A DNA stretch of 23,684 nt, taken from positions 1-23,684 of IMG/VR virus record IMGVR_UViG_3300037264_001975. The stretch is one strand, 5' to 3'. Origin of the DNA: a virus. Below are positions 7,212-14,215 of this stretch, piece after piece (the first letter of the stretch is position 1; every line of letters starts with the position of its first letter). The notes beneath the pieces are model-generated. The model was given only the letters and a program-made list of their open reading frames with translations, did no database searches and was not told the DNA's origin. The position numbers and the translations under genes are program-made.

Positions 7212-7440
7212 AGACTTTTATAAAGAGATTGAAGACGAGTTAGATGCTATAGAAAGTGGAGCAACTATGGAAGATGTGAATGCAGCTGATGCTAGCGTTC
7301 AACAATCTCTCACAATGCAGCGTGGAAGGATACAAGTTAAAATAACGAGATTAGAAACAGAGCTTAAGAAAGCCCAAGAAGAAATGGCAAGATTAGATAA
7401 ATCAATAGCCACAAAGAAGGTTGGGACCGGAATCCAGTAA
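7198..7440 (+). CDS. Short coiled-coil protein before the terminase
   Basis: An 80-residue protein starting inside the previous gene, with GGAGG 6 bases upstream of the ATG. Residues 38-70 form a strong coiled coil (RIQVKITRLETELKKAQEEM). The N-terminal helix (DFYKEIEDELDAIE) is acidic. Its place three bases before the large terminase and its coiled coil would suit a gp16-like oligomeric packaging protein, although at 80 residues it is about half the length of T4 gp16. It is the alternative candidate to the gene at 6479. Confidence 0.55.
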   Translation: MIRSKDFYKEIEDELDAIESGATMEDVNAADASVQQSLTMQRGRIQVKITRLETELKKAQEEMARLDKSIATKKVGTGIQ

Positions 7441-7443
7441 AAA

Positions 7444-9342
7444 ATGGATGAAAAAGAAAAGAAAGAATTATTACTTAAGAACCTACAAGAAAAGATTGAT
7501 CAATACAATCTCCCAGAGAGTTGCGAGAAGATACCAACCTCTGGACAATATGTAGAGATAAAATACAACGACGGAACCAAGGGGCTAGTAGATCCCGTAA
7601 GTGAATTTTATCTTTGCAAGAAATACTTTATATATTTTGCAGATAGATACGGTTATATTTTAGACGTTAAAGAAAAAAGAGTATACGCATTTAAAGCTCA
7701 CAATTTCCAAAGTAAAATAATAATTCCTGCACTACTCAATAAAAGATTCCTGGTATTCAGAAAGTGTAGGCAGGTTGGTATGAGCGTTATATGCGGAATG
7801 TACGCCGTATGGAAGGCCAACTTCAATATAGCTCAAGACATATTAATAATATCTAGAACAAGAAAAGATGCACAGGATTTCAAAGAAAAAGCAATCATAA
7901 CCTATGAGAGATTGCCGAGCTTCTTGAAAACTAAACCAACTAGAGATGGTCAAAACATGACTACGTTGAAGTTGGTAAACAATTCAAGAATAGAAGTAAG
8001 ATCAGCGGCAGCAGACTCTGGACGTGGCGTTACAGCTTCGTTATTGATAATGGACGAAGTTGCTTTCATGCAATATGCTGATGATATTTGGGCATCTGCA
8101 TATCCATCTTTGTCTAACTCAAAAGGACAATGCTTTCTAATCTCTACATCTAATGGAGTTGGAAACTTCTACCACAAGATGTGGACAGATGCCGAAGAGG
8201 GAGAAAACGATTTCTATCCAGTATTTGTTCCGTGGTGGAAGTTCCCCGGCAGGGACAATCTTTGGTTAGAAAATATAGAAAACCACGATGTAGAGTTTTT
8301 ACAGAAATCTTTTAGCAAAGAAGAATTAGAAGAACTTAAAAAAGTTCTCAAAAACGATGGATTAGAAAATGACGAAAATGCTTATTGGGATAGATTAGTA
8401 GAAAAATTCATAACTAAGAAAGAAGAAGAGGATCTTAGCTATGATGGGCCCAACGAAAATAAGCCTTGGCTAAAACAACAAAAAGACAATCTGTCTATAA
8501 GAAGATTCAACCAAGAAATACTATCAAAATTCTTAGGATCGGGCAATACAGTATTAGCAGTTTCTACCTTAGAAAGAATAGAAGCTCAACTAAAAGAACC
8601 TCTCTTTACCGATGCTTTAAGTAAATCGGCAGCAATCAAGGGATTGAATGTATTTCAAAATCCAGTCGATGATATAACCTATACAATGACAGTAGACGTT
8701 AGCTCTGGTTCTGGCAGAGACTATAGTACATTCCAAATATTTAGAGATGATACTTTAGAGCAAGTAGCAGAGTACAAACAACAAATAGACACTAAACAAT
8801 TCGGTAACATTATAAAAATAGCTGCCAAGCACTTTAACTACGCTTACGTTATAATAGAAACTAACCAGGGAATGTCAGTATTCAATGAAGTATTCCTCGA
8901 CAAAGACGATCCATATCAAAATGTATTTTATGAGTTTAAGAATAAAGCTTTCAGAGGTTTGCACACTGGACCAGCTAATAAAAAGTTAATGCTTGATGAA
9001 TTTATGACAGATATGGAAAATGACCACATAAAAATTTATGGTAAAAGAACACTTGGTGAATTACAGGTATACATATGGCATAACGATAAGGCTCAAGCAT
9101 CAAGAGGATATAACGACGACTTGGTATTACCAATAATGTTTTTATCTTATTTAATAAAGTATGGCGATCAAAAGATGAAAGTATTGGGCTTTGCGACAGC
9201 AACTCAGACGGTAGGATTAACCGAGGGAGAAGCGGACGAAAGGGAAGAAGAGAGAGAATACATGCAAGAGCAATACGCAAGGGAAGAAGTGAAGACTTCG
9301 TTAGGCTTAGACTGGGAAGATTACGCAGACTGGCTAAAGTAA
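7444..9342 (+). CDS. 17: Terminase large subunit, T4 gp17-like packaging ATPase/nuclease
   Basis: A 632-residue DNA-packaging motor. The ATPase half has the nucleotide-binding loop at 106-114 (RKCRQVGMS), Walker B at 200-205 (LLIMDE, Asp204 and Glu205) and the coupling motif LISTSN at 232-237. The nuclease half has the three acidic sites of the RNase H-like fold: Asp418 in TVDVSSGSGRD, Glu472 in VIIETNQG and Asp558/Asp559 in YNDDL. It docks on the portal, pumps DNA into the prohead and cuts concatemers. The usual P-loop lysine (GK[TS]) is Met113 here; Lys107 sits upstream, as in lambda-type deviant Walker A motifs. Length is close to T4 gp17 (610). The C-terminal 40 residues are a charged helix. 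The ribosome site is weak, so translation may be coupled to the gene before. Confidence 0.95.
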   Translation: MDEKEKKELLLKNLQEKIDQYNLPESCEKIPTSGQYVEIKYNDGTKGLVDPVSEFYLCKKYFIYFADRYGYILDVKEKRVYAFKAHNFQSKIIIPALLNKRFLVFRKCRQVGMSVICGMYAVWKANFNIAQDILIISRTRKDAQDFKEKAIITYERLPSFLKTKPTRDGQNMTTLKLVNNSRIEVRSAAADSGRGVTASLLIMDEVAFMQYADDIWASAYPSLSNSKGQCFLISTSNGVGNFYHKMWTDAEEGENDFYPVFVPWWKFPGRDNLWLENIENHDVEFLQKSFSKEELEELKKVLKNDGLENDENAYWDRLVEKFITKKEEEDLSYDGPNENKPWLKQQKDNLSIRRFNQEILSKFLGSGNTVLAVSTLERIEAQLKEPLFTDALSKSAAIKGLNVFQNPVDDITYTMTVDVSSGSGRDYSTFQIFRDDTLEQVAEYKQQIDTKQFGNIIKIAAKHFNYAYVIIETNQGMSVFNEVFLDKDDPYQNVFYEFKNKAFRGLHTGPANKKLMLDEFMTDMENDHIKIYGKRTLGELQVYIWHNDKAQASRGYNDDLVLPIMFLSYLIKYGDQKMKVLGFATATQTVGLTEGEADEREEEREYMQEQYAREEVKTSLGLDWEDYADWLK

Positions 9343-9415
9343 ATAAGAAGTTGCGATTGATTATTTTACCATTAAAGGATAAGATAACTTAAATCGTTCG
9401 ATAGGAGATAAGAAA

Positions 9416-9730
9416 ATGGCAAAAATGAATATGCATCAGTTCTTCAAGGAGTTAGATTATACCCTTGATGAGCAAACTTCTAATTATATAGAAAACCTTA
9501 GCGAAGTGAATTTGAAGCTTCTTATAAAAAGAGTTTATGAGAGCAACGAGCTCGTAAGCAACGAACTTAATAGACAGGTTAAGCTGACAAATTACAAGTC
9601 TATTCAAGAAGTAATTCAAAGCCTGAACAGAGAAGAGACGGCTAAGTTTGTTCACTGGATGTCAGAGAGTGTATTTGGTGCAAATCAAATCATCACTGAA
9701 GAGCTAGAAAAGATTTTAATAAAGGGCTAA
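9416..9730 (+). CDS. Small helical protein, possible internal head protein
   Basis: A 104-residue helical protein with AGGAG 8 bases upstream, following a 73-base gap after the terminase. The N-terminus (MHQFFKELDYTLDE) is an amphipathic helix ending in LDE, fitting the prohead-protease consensus. The rest is three or four Leu/Asn/Glu-rich helices without cysteines or catalytic motifs. It sits in the slot where T4 encodes the tail sheath and tube (gp18, gp19) but is far too short for either. Function unknown. Confidence 0.6.
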   Translation: MAKMNMHQFFKELDYTLDEQTSNYIENLSEVNLKLLIKRVYESNELVSNELNRQVKLTNYKSIQEVIQSLNREETAKFVHWMSESVFGANQIITEELEKILIKG

Positions 9731-9732
9731 TA

Positions 9733-9969
9733 ATGAAATTAGATAAGTTATTAAAAAAGCTTGACGAGGCTTTACCTTCGGGCTCGCCAAATGATGAAAG
9801 CAAGATTAAGAGACAAGCAAAGGAAGCTGTAGATAAACTGCTTGATGAAGATGTGCTTAGCGATTATTTTGAAGGTGAAGATGATAATGATGAACCGTTT
9901 GGTAGCGAAGTACAGGAACTGGCATATGAGTATCTTAAGAAATTAGAAACGTATCTTAAGACTCTATAA
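9733..9969 (+). CDS. Small acidic protein, possible internal head protein
   Basis: A 78-residue protein starting 3 bases after the previous stop, with AAAGGG as ribosome site. The N-terminus MKLDKLLKKLDE is an amphipathic helix ending LDE and followed by Ala. It is closely similar in pattern to the start of the gene at 4762 and to T4 capsid-targeting peptides. The remainder is a helix, a strongly acidic loop (about residues 47-58) and a C-terminal helix. It may be cleaved and packaged in the head; this is inference. Confidence 0.6.
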   Translation: MKLDKLLKKLDEALPSGSPNDESKIKRQAKEAVDKLLDEDVLSDYFEGEDDNDEPFGSEVQELAYEYLKKLETYLKTL

Positions 9970-9990
9970 TATTTTCTCAAAGGGGTAAAC

Positions 9991-10530
9991 ATGGCGATTA
10001 ATTCAAAAAAGAAGGGAAATAGGGGCGAACTAGAATTAGTTCACATATTAGAAGAAAAATTTGGAATCGGCAGATTTAAAAGGACACCAAGCTCTGGAGC
10101 TTGGACTGGTGGTAAAAATAGAGAGGGATGTGAAAACTTACCTTGGGAAGCCAAAATAACTTTAGTTTCCGATTTAATAACACCAGCAAATTTTAATTTT
10201 GTAATTGAGCACAAGTTCTACGCTGACATTTCTTTCTGGGAATTGCTTTCTGAAAAGTCGAATTGGAATGATTGGCTAAAGCAAGTGGAAGGTGATGCTG
10301 ACTTTGTAAAGAAAATACCTCTACTTATAGTAAAGTACAATAGGCACGATAGAATAGCCTTAGTACCTTATTATCACTTAGTAAAATATGGAATGAATAA
10401 GGAAAAGACAGATTTGGATTTATCAAATAAGATTCATGAATCCGCTAAAAATTTCGTTTGGAAAAGTTATTCAATTGTAAGCTTACAATCTCTTTTAGAT
10501 TTACCAGTCGATTTCTGGTTCGGGAGTTAA
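9991..10530 (+). CDS. PD-(D/E)XK nuclease, Holliday-junction-resolvase-like
   Basis: A 179-residue protein with AAAGGGG upstream. The N-terminus KKKGNRGELELVHILEEKFG has the conserved Gly-x-x-Gly-Glu helix (Glu13) of archaeal-Hjc/RecU-type resolvases. The catalytic core is Asp61 (SDLITP) with Glu73-x-Lys75 in FNFVIEHKFY, the classic D...ExK of PD-(D/E)XK nucleases, followed by the family-like FW and W residues. Such enzymes cut four-way DNA junctions. T4 uses an unrelated enzyme (endonuclease VII, gp49) to trim branches before packaging, and the place next to terminase and portal suits the same job. A restriction-like or mobility nuclease is the alternative. The stop lies 3 bases before the GIY-YIG gene. 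Confidence 0.7.
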   Translation: MAINSKKKGNRGELELVHILEEKFGIGRFKRTPSSGAWTGGKNREGCENLPWEAKITLVSDLITPANFNFVIEHKFYADISFWELLSEKSNWNDWLKQVEGDADFVKKIPLLIVKYNRHDRIALVPYYHLVKYGMNKEKTDLDLSNKIHESAKNFVWKSYSIVSLQSLLDLPVDFWFGS

Positions 10531-10533
10531 GCT

Positions 10534-11169
10534 ATGGGTATAGTATATACTCTTACGAACAAAATTAATAATAAAGTTTATGTTGGACAAACAGTACAAC
10601 CAATAAACATAAGAATGAGAAACCATAAAAATAGAAATACTCTAATAGGGAATGCCATAGCAAAATATGGAATAGATAATTTTATTATATCAGAAAATGA
10701 AGTACCAGAATATATGTTAGATAACTTAGAGTCAAACTTAATAAAACTATATAATTCTATAAGCCCAAATGGTTATAATTTGGAAAGTGGTGGACATAAA
10801 AATAAACACCTTTCTGAGGAAACAAAGAGGAAAATGTCAAATACCAAAATGGGTCACGTTGTATCTGAAGAGTCTAAAAAGAAAATGAGCTTATCAAAAT
10901 CTGGAGATAAAGCTCCTATGTTTGGGAAACACTGGTCAGACGAAATAAAAAAGAAGATGAGCGAATCTAGAGCTGGCGAAAAACATCCTCTTTATGGAAA
11001 ACATCACTCTGAAGAAACAAAAAAGAAAATGAGAGAATCTAGAAAGGGAAGATTTATTGGTAAAAATAACTATATGTTTGGTAGAAAAGCCTCTGAGGAA
11101 ACAAAAAAGAAAATGAGAGAATCTAGATTTGCTTATTTATCTAGATCAGGAAAGGGGGCTCCAAATTAA
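10534..11169 (+). CDS. GIY-YIG homing endonuclease with NUMOD3 repeats
   Basis: A 211-residue homing enzyme. The GIY-YIG nuclease domain fills residues 1-90: IVY at 3-5, YVG at 16-18, a likely catalytic Arg27, Glu66 and the closing GYNLESGG. Residues 90-200 are four or five NUMOD3 DNA-binding repeats of the form SEETKKKMRESR. Such free-standing enzymes cut a phage gene lacking them and spread by repair. GGGAG lies 8 bases before the ATG. Its 3' end overlaps the start of the portal frame, so it is wedged between the resolvase and portal genes. It is a paralogue of the gene at 21649 (shared NSISPNGYNL and KNKH). The NUMOD3 repeats are partly identical in DNA sequence. Confidence 0.9.
   Translation: MGIVYTLTNKINNKVYVGQTVQPINIRMRNHKNRNTLIGNAIAKYGIDNFIISENEVPEYMLDNLESNLIKLYNSISPNGYNLESGGHKNKHLSEETKRKMSNTKMGHVVSEESKKKMSLSKSGDKAPMFGKHWSDEIKKKMSESRAGEKHPLYGKHHSEETKKKMRESRKGRFIGKNNYMFGRKASEETKKKMRESRFAYLSRSGKGAPN
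11007..11127 (+). repeat. Direct repeat encoding NUMOD3 units
   Basis: Two 37-base copies (11007-11043 and 11091-11127) differ at one base and lie 84 bases (28 codons) apart. Each encodes SEETKKKMRESR. The near-identity at DNA level points to recent tandem duplication. The second copy ends two bases before the TTG at 11129 that begins the open portal frame. Confidence 0.85.
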
Positions 11170-14100
11170 TAGAATAACTGAGATAGAAAAAAAAGCCGAA
11201 ATAATTCAGGGCTATTTCAATAAGATCGGAATCACAAAGATAAAGGACCTTTCCAATTATGAAGGCGGCGGAGGGAAAGGCGATACTGGCTTAAATGCAT
11301 TCGGTTCATATAGAACTTCTGTTGAAAGCTTAACCTCTATAGATCAAAGTAGAATGATGAGGTACAGACAATACGAGCAGATGTGCTATGTACCAGAATT
11401 AAATGGTGGTCTAGAGCTTTATGCTGATGATGGTTCTTTATATAACGAGAACGATGAAGTAATAAAGGTAGAAGCAGACAATCAAGAAATAACTGAGTCT
11501 CTCACTAGTTTGTGGTTTAAGTCTCTTGATATGAATTCCGTTCTATGGCACATCGTTTATAATACTTGTAAATATGGCGATTCGTTCTACGAAGTAATCC
11601 CTGATAGCTTTAAGAATCCAAAGAAAGTAAAGTTTCTAAGATTTATTCCTCCTCAATTTGTGTCAAGAATAGAGAAGGATGGAAACTTATTAGAATTTGT
11701 TGTAAGAATACCAGAGGATGTAACTTCGGGCGGTTCTACAAGCTATACTACTACACAAGCACAAGAAGTTAAATTAAAGCCCTGGCAAATAGTACATTTC
11801 AAATTAGATGATAAAGAATTTGAACCTTATGGTAAATCAGTTCTTGAGCCTGGCAGATTAGCATTCAAGCAAATGAAATTGATTGAAGATGCAATGTTAA
11901 TTTATCGTATTTCTAGAGCACCAGAGAGAAGAGTATTCAGTATTCCAGTTGGTAACTTGCCATATAGAGAAGCAATGGCAAGAGTAGAAGACTTCAAACA
12001 GAAATATAGAAAGACTCCATGGATAGATCCAATAAGCGGGGAAATAGGCTACAAAGCTAATCCGTTGTGCATAACTCTTGATACTAAAATAGACTTGTTG
12101 GATGGAAGATCTTTAGAACTTTCAAAATTAATAGAAGAGTATAAGTCAGGTAAAGAGAACTGGGTATATTCTATTGATACTAAGAGAAATAACAAAGTGG
12201 TTCCCGGAAAGATTGAATGGGCGGGAGTAACTCGAAAGAATGCAGAATTAGTAGAAGTGACTATAGATAATGGAAAGTCAGTAAGATGTACTCCAGATCA
12301 CAAATTTATGCTTAGAGATGGGACATATAAACAAGCTAAGGATTTAGTTCCTGGCGAAAGCTTGATGCCTAAATATACGAAGCTATGCAAAATAGCCAAT
12401 AGTAAAGACTACATGAAGATCTATGATCCTTCGTCTGATAAATATAAGTATATACATAGTTTGGTGGCTGAGGAAATACAACCAGAACTATGGAATAATG
12501 ATTGGACTTTTAGAATAACGCACCACAAAGATTTTAATAAACTAAATAACAGTCCAAATAACTTAGTCATAATGGAAAGAAATGAGCACAATAGATATCA
12601 TTTAGATTTATTAAATAAACTATGGTCAGATGAAGAATATAGAACTAAGCAGATTGCTTCTAGAGTTGCTGCCTGGAAGGATGATGACGAAAGAAAGAAG
12701 ATGCAATCTAATCTTATGATAAAATATAATAAGAGCGATAAGCATAGACAAACTACTACAGACAGAAATAATAAATTTTGGTCTGATGCAGATAACAAAG
12801 AAAAGACTTCAGCTAAAATGCGAAAGCCAAAATCTACTACGGAAAAGATGCACATCAAGTTCGATGATAAGTTTTGGAACCATGTAGATATAACAATAAA
12901 ACAACTTAATACCCAAACTAAAGTTGTAGAATCTCTAAACTCCAACGAAAAGTTCATAGAACATTTTGTCACTATAACCCCAAGAAGTAACAGACAAATT
13001 CATAGACATTTATTAACTAAAGCTTTTAGATCAAAGGGGTTTGAAACATTTGAAGAGTATTCTGCTTTTGTAAAGAGCAATAAAAATCATAAAGTTGTTT
13101 CTGTAAAATTTTTGAAAATCAAAGAAGATACTGGATGTATAACAGTAACTGAATGGCATAACTTCAGTATATTAAATTCCATATATATAAAGAACAGTAT
13201 AAATGATGATTTCTTTTTGCCGAAGAGACCAGATGGGTCTGGGGTTACAATTGATTATCTACCTGGTGGCCAACAGCTGGGAGAAATTGACGACGTAAGA
13301 TACTTTAAAGAAAAGATCCTTAGAACAATGCGTATTCCTATAGCTTATCTAACTGGAGAACTACAAGGAGACGTGGCTAGAACTTCTTTGGCAGCAATGG
13401 ACGTAAGATTTGCTAAAACTATAGAAAGAGTTCAGAAGATGATCATAAAAGGCTTGGAAAAAATAGCTATAGTAGAGCTAGCTTTCAAGAGATTCACTAT
13501 TGAAGATCTGCACTCTTTCGTTATAAAACTAACTCCACCATCTAAAATTTATGAGATGCAAGAGTTAGAAACTACTACCCAAAAGCTTAACGTTATACAA
13601 ACTGCTATTGGTTTAGCTGATTCAGCTGGTAAATTATACTTACCAAGAGAGTGGCTATATAAGAATATAAGCAAATTTAATGAACAAGAAATATCTGCGA
13701 TAAAATTAATGCAACAGGCAGAGGCAGCTGAAGCTGCTGAAGCTCAAGCTGCCCAGGGTGCAGGTGGAGGACTTGAAAGTATGGGAGCACCTGCTGGCGG
13801 TGGCGGAGGAGGGATGGGAGGAACAGGAGGAATGGAAATGGGAGCTGAAGCGGGTGGAGTAGCAGGTGGAGGAGAAATGGGAATGGCACCTCCAGAAGCT
13901 GGAGCAATGCCACCTGAAACTACCCCAGCTCCAGGCGGAGGAGAAGCAGAATTAGCCTTAGCAAGTAAAATATTAAACATAGCAGGAAAAGACTTCCTAT
14001 TAGAAAACGAAAACGACATTAGAGAAATTATAAAATTTGTTAAGAATTATAAAGAAACTGATAAGATAACTAAAGATAAGCCGATTATAGTGCCTAAGAA

Positions 14101-14203
14101 AAAAATGTACGAAAACAACTTCCATTATTTATTTGTTATAGGCGAGCTAAAGGGATTAATTAGTCGCAATACTAAAAACAAACAAGAAATGCTTGAAGAC
14201 TAG
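11129..14203 (+). CDS. 20: Portal vertex protein, T4 gp20-like, interrupted by an intein
   Basis: A 1024-residue precursor. Removing the intein (residues 314-689) leaves a 648-residue portal, longer than T4 gp20 (524). T4-like signatures are the FGSY motif near residue 58, LIEDAMLIYRISRAPERRVF before the intein, and LPGGQQLGEIDDVRYF and LRTMRIPIAYL after it. The portal forms the dodecameric ring through which DNA enters the head and docks the terminase. After the conserved domain comes a Gly/Ala/Met/Pro-rich linker (about residues 860-940) and a separate helical C-terminal domain. No ATG or GTG lies before residue 76, although conserved sequence begins earlier. The only ordinary start is TTG at 11129, inside the GIY-YIG gene. 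ATT at 11165 has AGGAAAGGGGG 6 bases upstream and is the alternative. Confidence 0.93.
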   Translation: MLIYLDQERGLQINRITEIEKKAEIIQGYFNKIGITKIKDLSNYEGGGGKGDTGLNAFGSYRTSVESLTSIDQSRMMRYRQYEQMCYVPELNGGLELYADDGSLYNENDEVIKVEADNQEITESLTSLWFKSLDMNSVLWHIVYNTCKYGDSFYEVIPDSFKNPKKVKFLRFIPPQFVSRIEKDGNLLEFVVRIPEDVTSGGSTSYTTTQAQEVKLKPWQIVHFKLDDKEFEPYGKSVLEPGRLAFKQMKLIEDAMLIYRISRAPERRVFSIPVGNLPYREAMARVEDFKQKYRKTPWIDPISGEIGYKANPLCITLDTKIDLLDGRSLELSKLIEEYKSGKENWVYSIDTKRNNKVVPGKIEWAGVTRKNAELVEVTIDNGKSVRCTPDHKFMLRDGTYKQAKDLVPGESLMPKYTKLCKIANSKDYMKIYDPSSDKYKYIHSLVAEEIQPELWNNDWTFRITHHKDFNKLNNSPNNLVIMERNEHNRYHLDLLNKLWSDEEYRTKQIASRVAAWKDDDERKKMQSNLMIKYNKSDKHRQTTTDRNNKFWSDADNKEKTSAKMRKPKSTTEKMHIKFDDKFWNHVDITIKQLNTQTKVVESLNSNEKFIEHFVTITPRSNRQIHRHLLTKAFRSKGFETFEEYSAFVKSNKNHKVVSVKFLKIKEDTGCITVTEWHNFSILNSIYIKNSINDDFFLPKRPDGSGVTIDYLPGGQQLGEIDDVRYFKEKILRTMRIPIAYLTGELQGDVARTSLAAMDVRFAKTIERVQKMIIKGLEKIAIVELAFKRFTIEDLHSFVIKLTPPSKIYEMQELETTTQKLNVIQTAIGLADSAGKLYLPREWLYKNISKFNEQEISAIKLMQQAEAAEAAEAQAAQGAGGGLESMGAPAGGGGGGMGGTGGMEMGAEAGGVAGGGEMGMAPPEAGAMPPETTPAPGGGEAELALASKILNIAGKDFLLENENDIREIIKFVKNYKETDKITKDKPIIVPKKKMYENNFHYLFVIGELKGLISRNTKNKQEMLED
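12068..13195 (+). mobile_element. In-frame intein with HNH endonuclease, in the portal gene
   Basis: A 376-residue self-splicing element (portal codons 314-689). It begins with Cys1 (CITLDTKIDLLDG, block A) and has block B with TPDH (Thr75, His78). It ends with a block F-like GCITVTEWHNFSI and block G SIYIKN, then Ser as the first residue of the C-extein. Removal joins NPL to SINDDFFLP, restoring the gp20 sequence. The middle carries an HNH endonuclease core (HHKDFNKLNNSPNNL with a following EHNRYH) and two or three repeats around WSDEEYR and WSDADNKEK that probably bind DNA. The penultimate residue is Lys, where most inteins have His. Some inteins splice without that His, so activity is likely but not certain. 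Confidence 0.9.
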
Positions 14204-14215
14204 GAGGGAATTTCT

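Noticed and set aside
11007-11127. CRISPR-like spaced repeats
   Set aside because: Only two near-identical copies, in frame and encoding NUMOD3 units. There are no regular spacers or cas genes.
10534-11169. Group I intron hosting the GIY-YIG gene
   Set aside because: The gene begins 3 bases after the resolvase stop and ends inside the portal frame. There is no space for an intron core, so it is treated as a free-standing homing gene.
13677-14019. Two minus-strand frames rich in Pro or Leu under the portal gene
   Set aside because: They mirror the Gly/Ala/Met-rich portal linker (GGA/GCA codons). They overlap one another and a confident gene.
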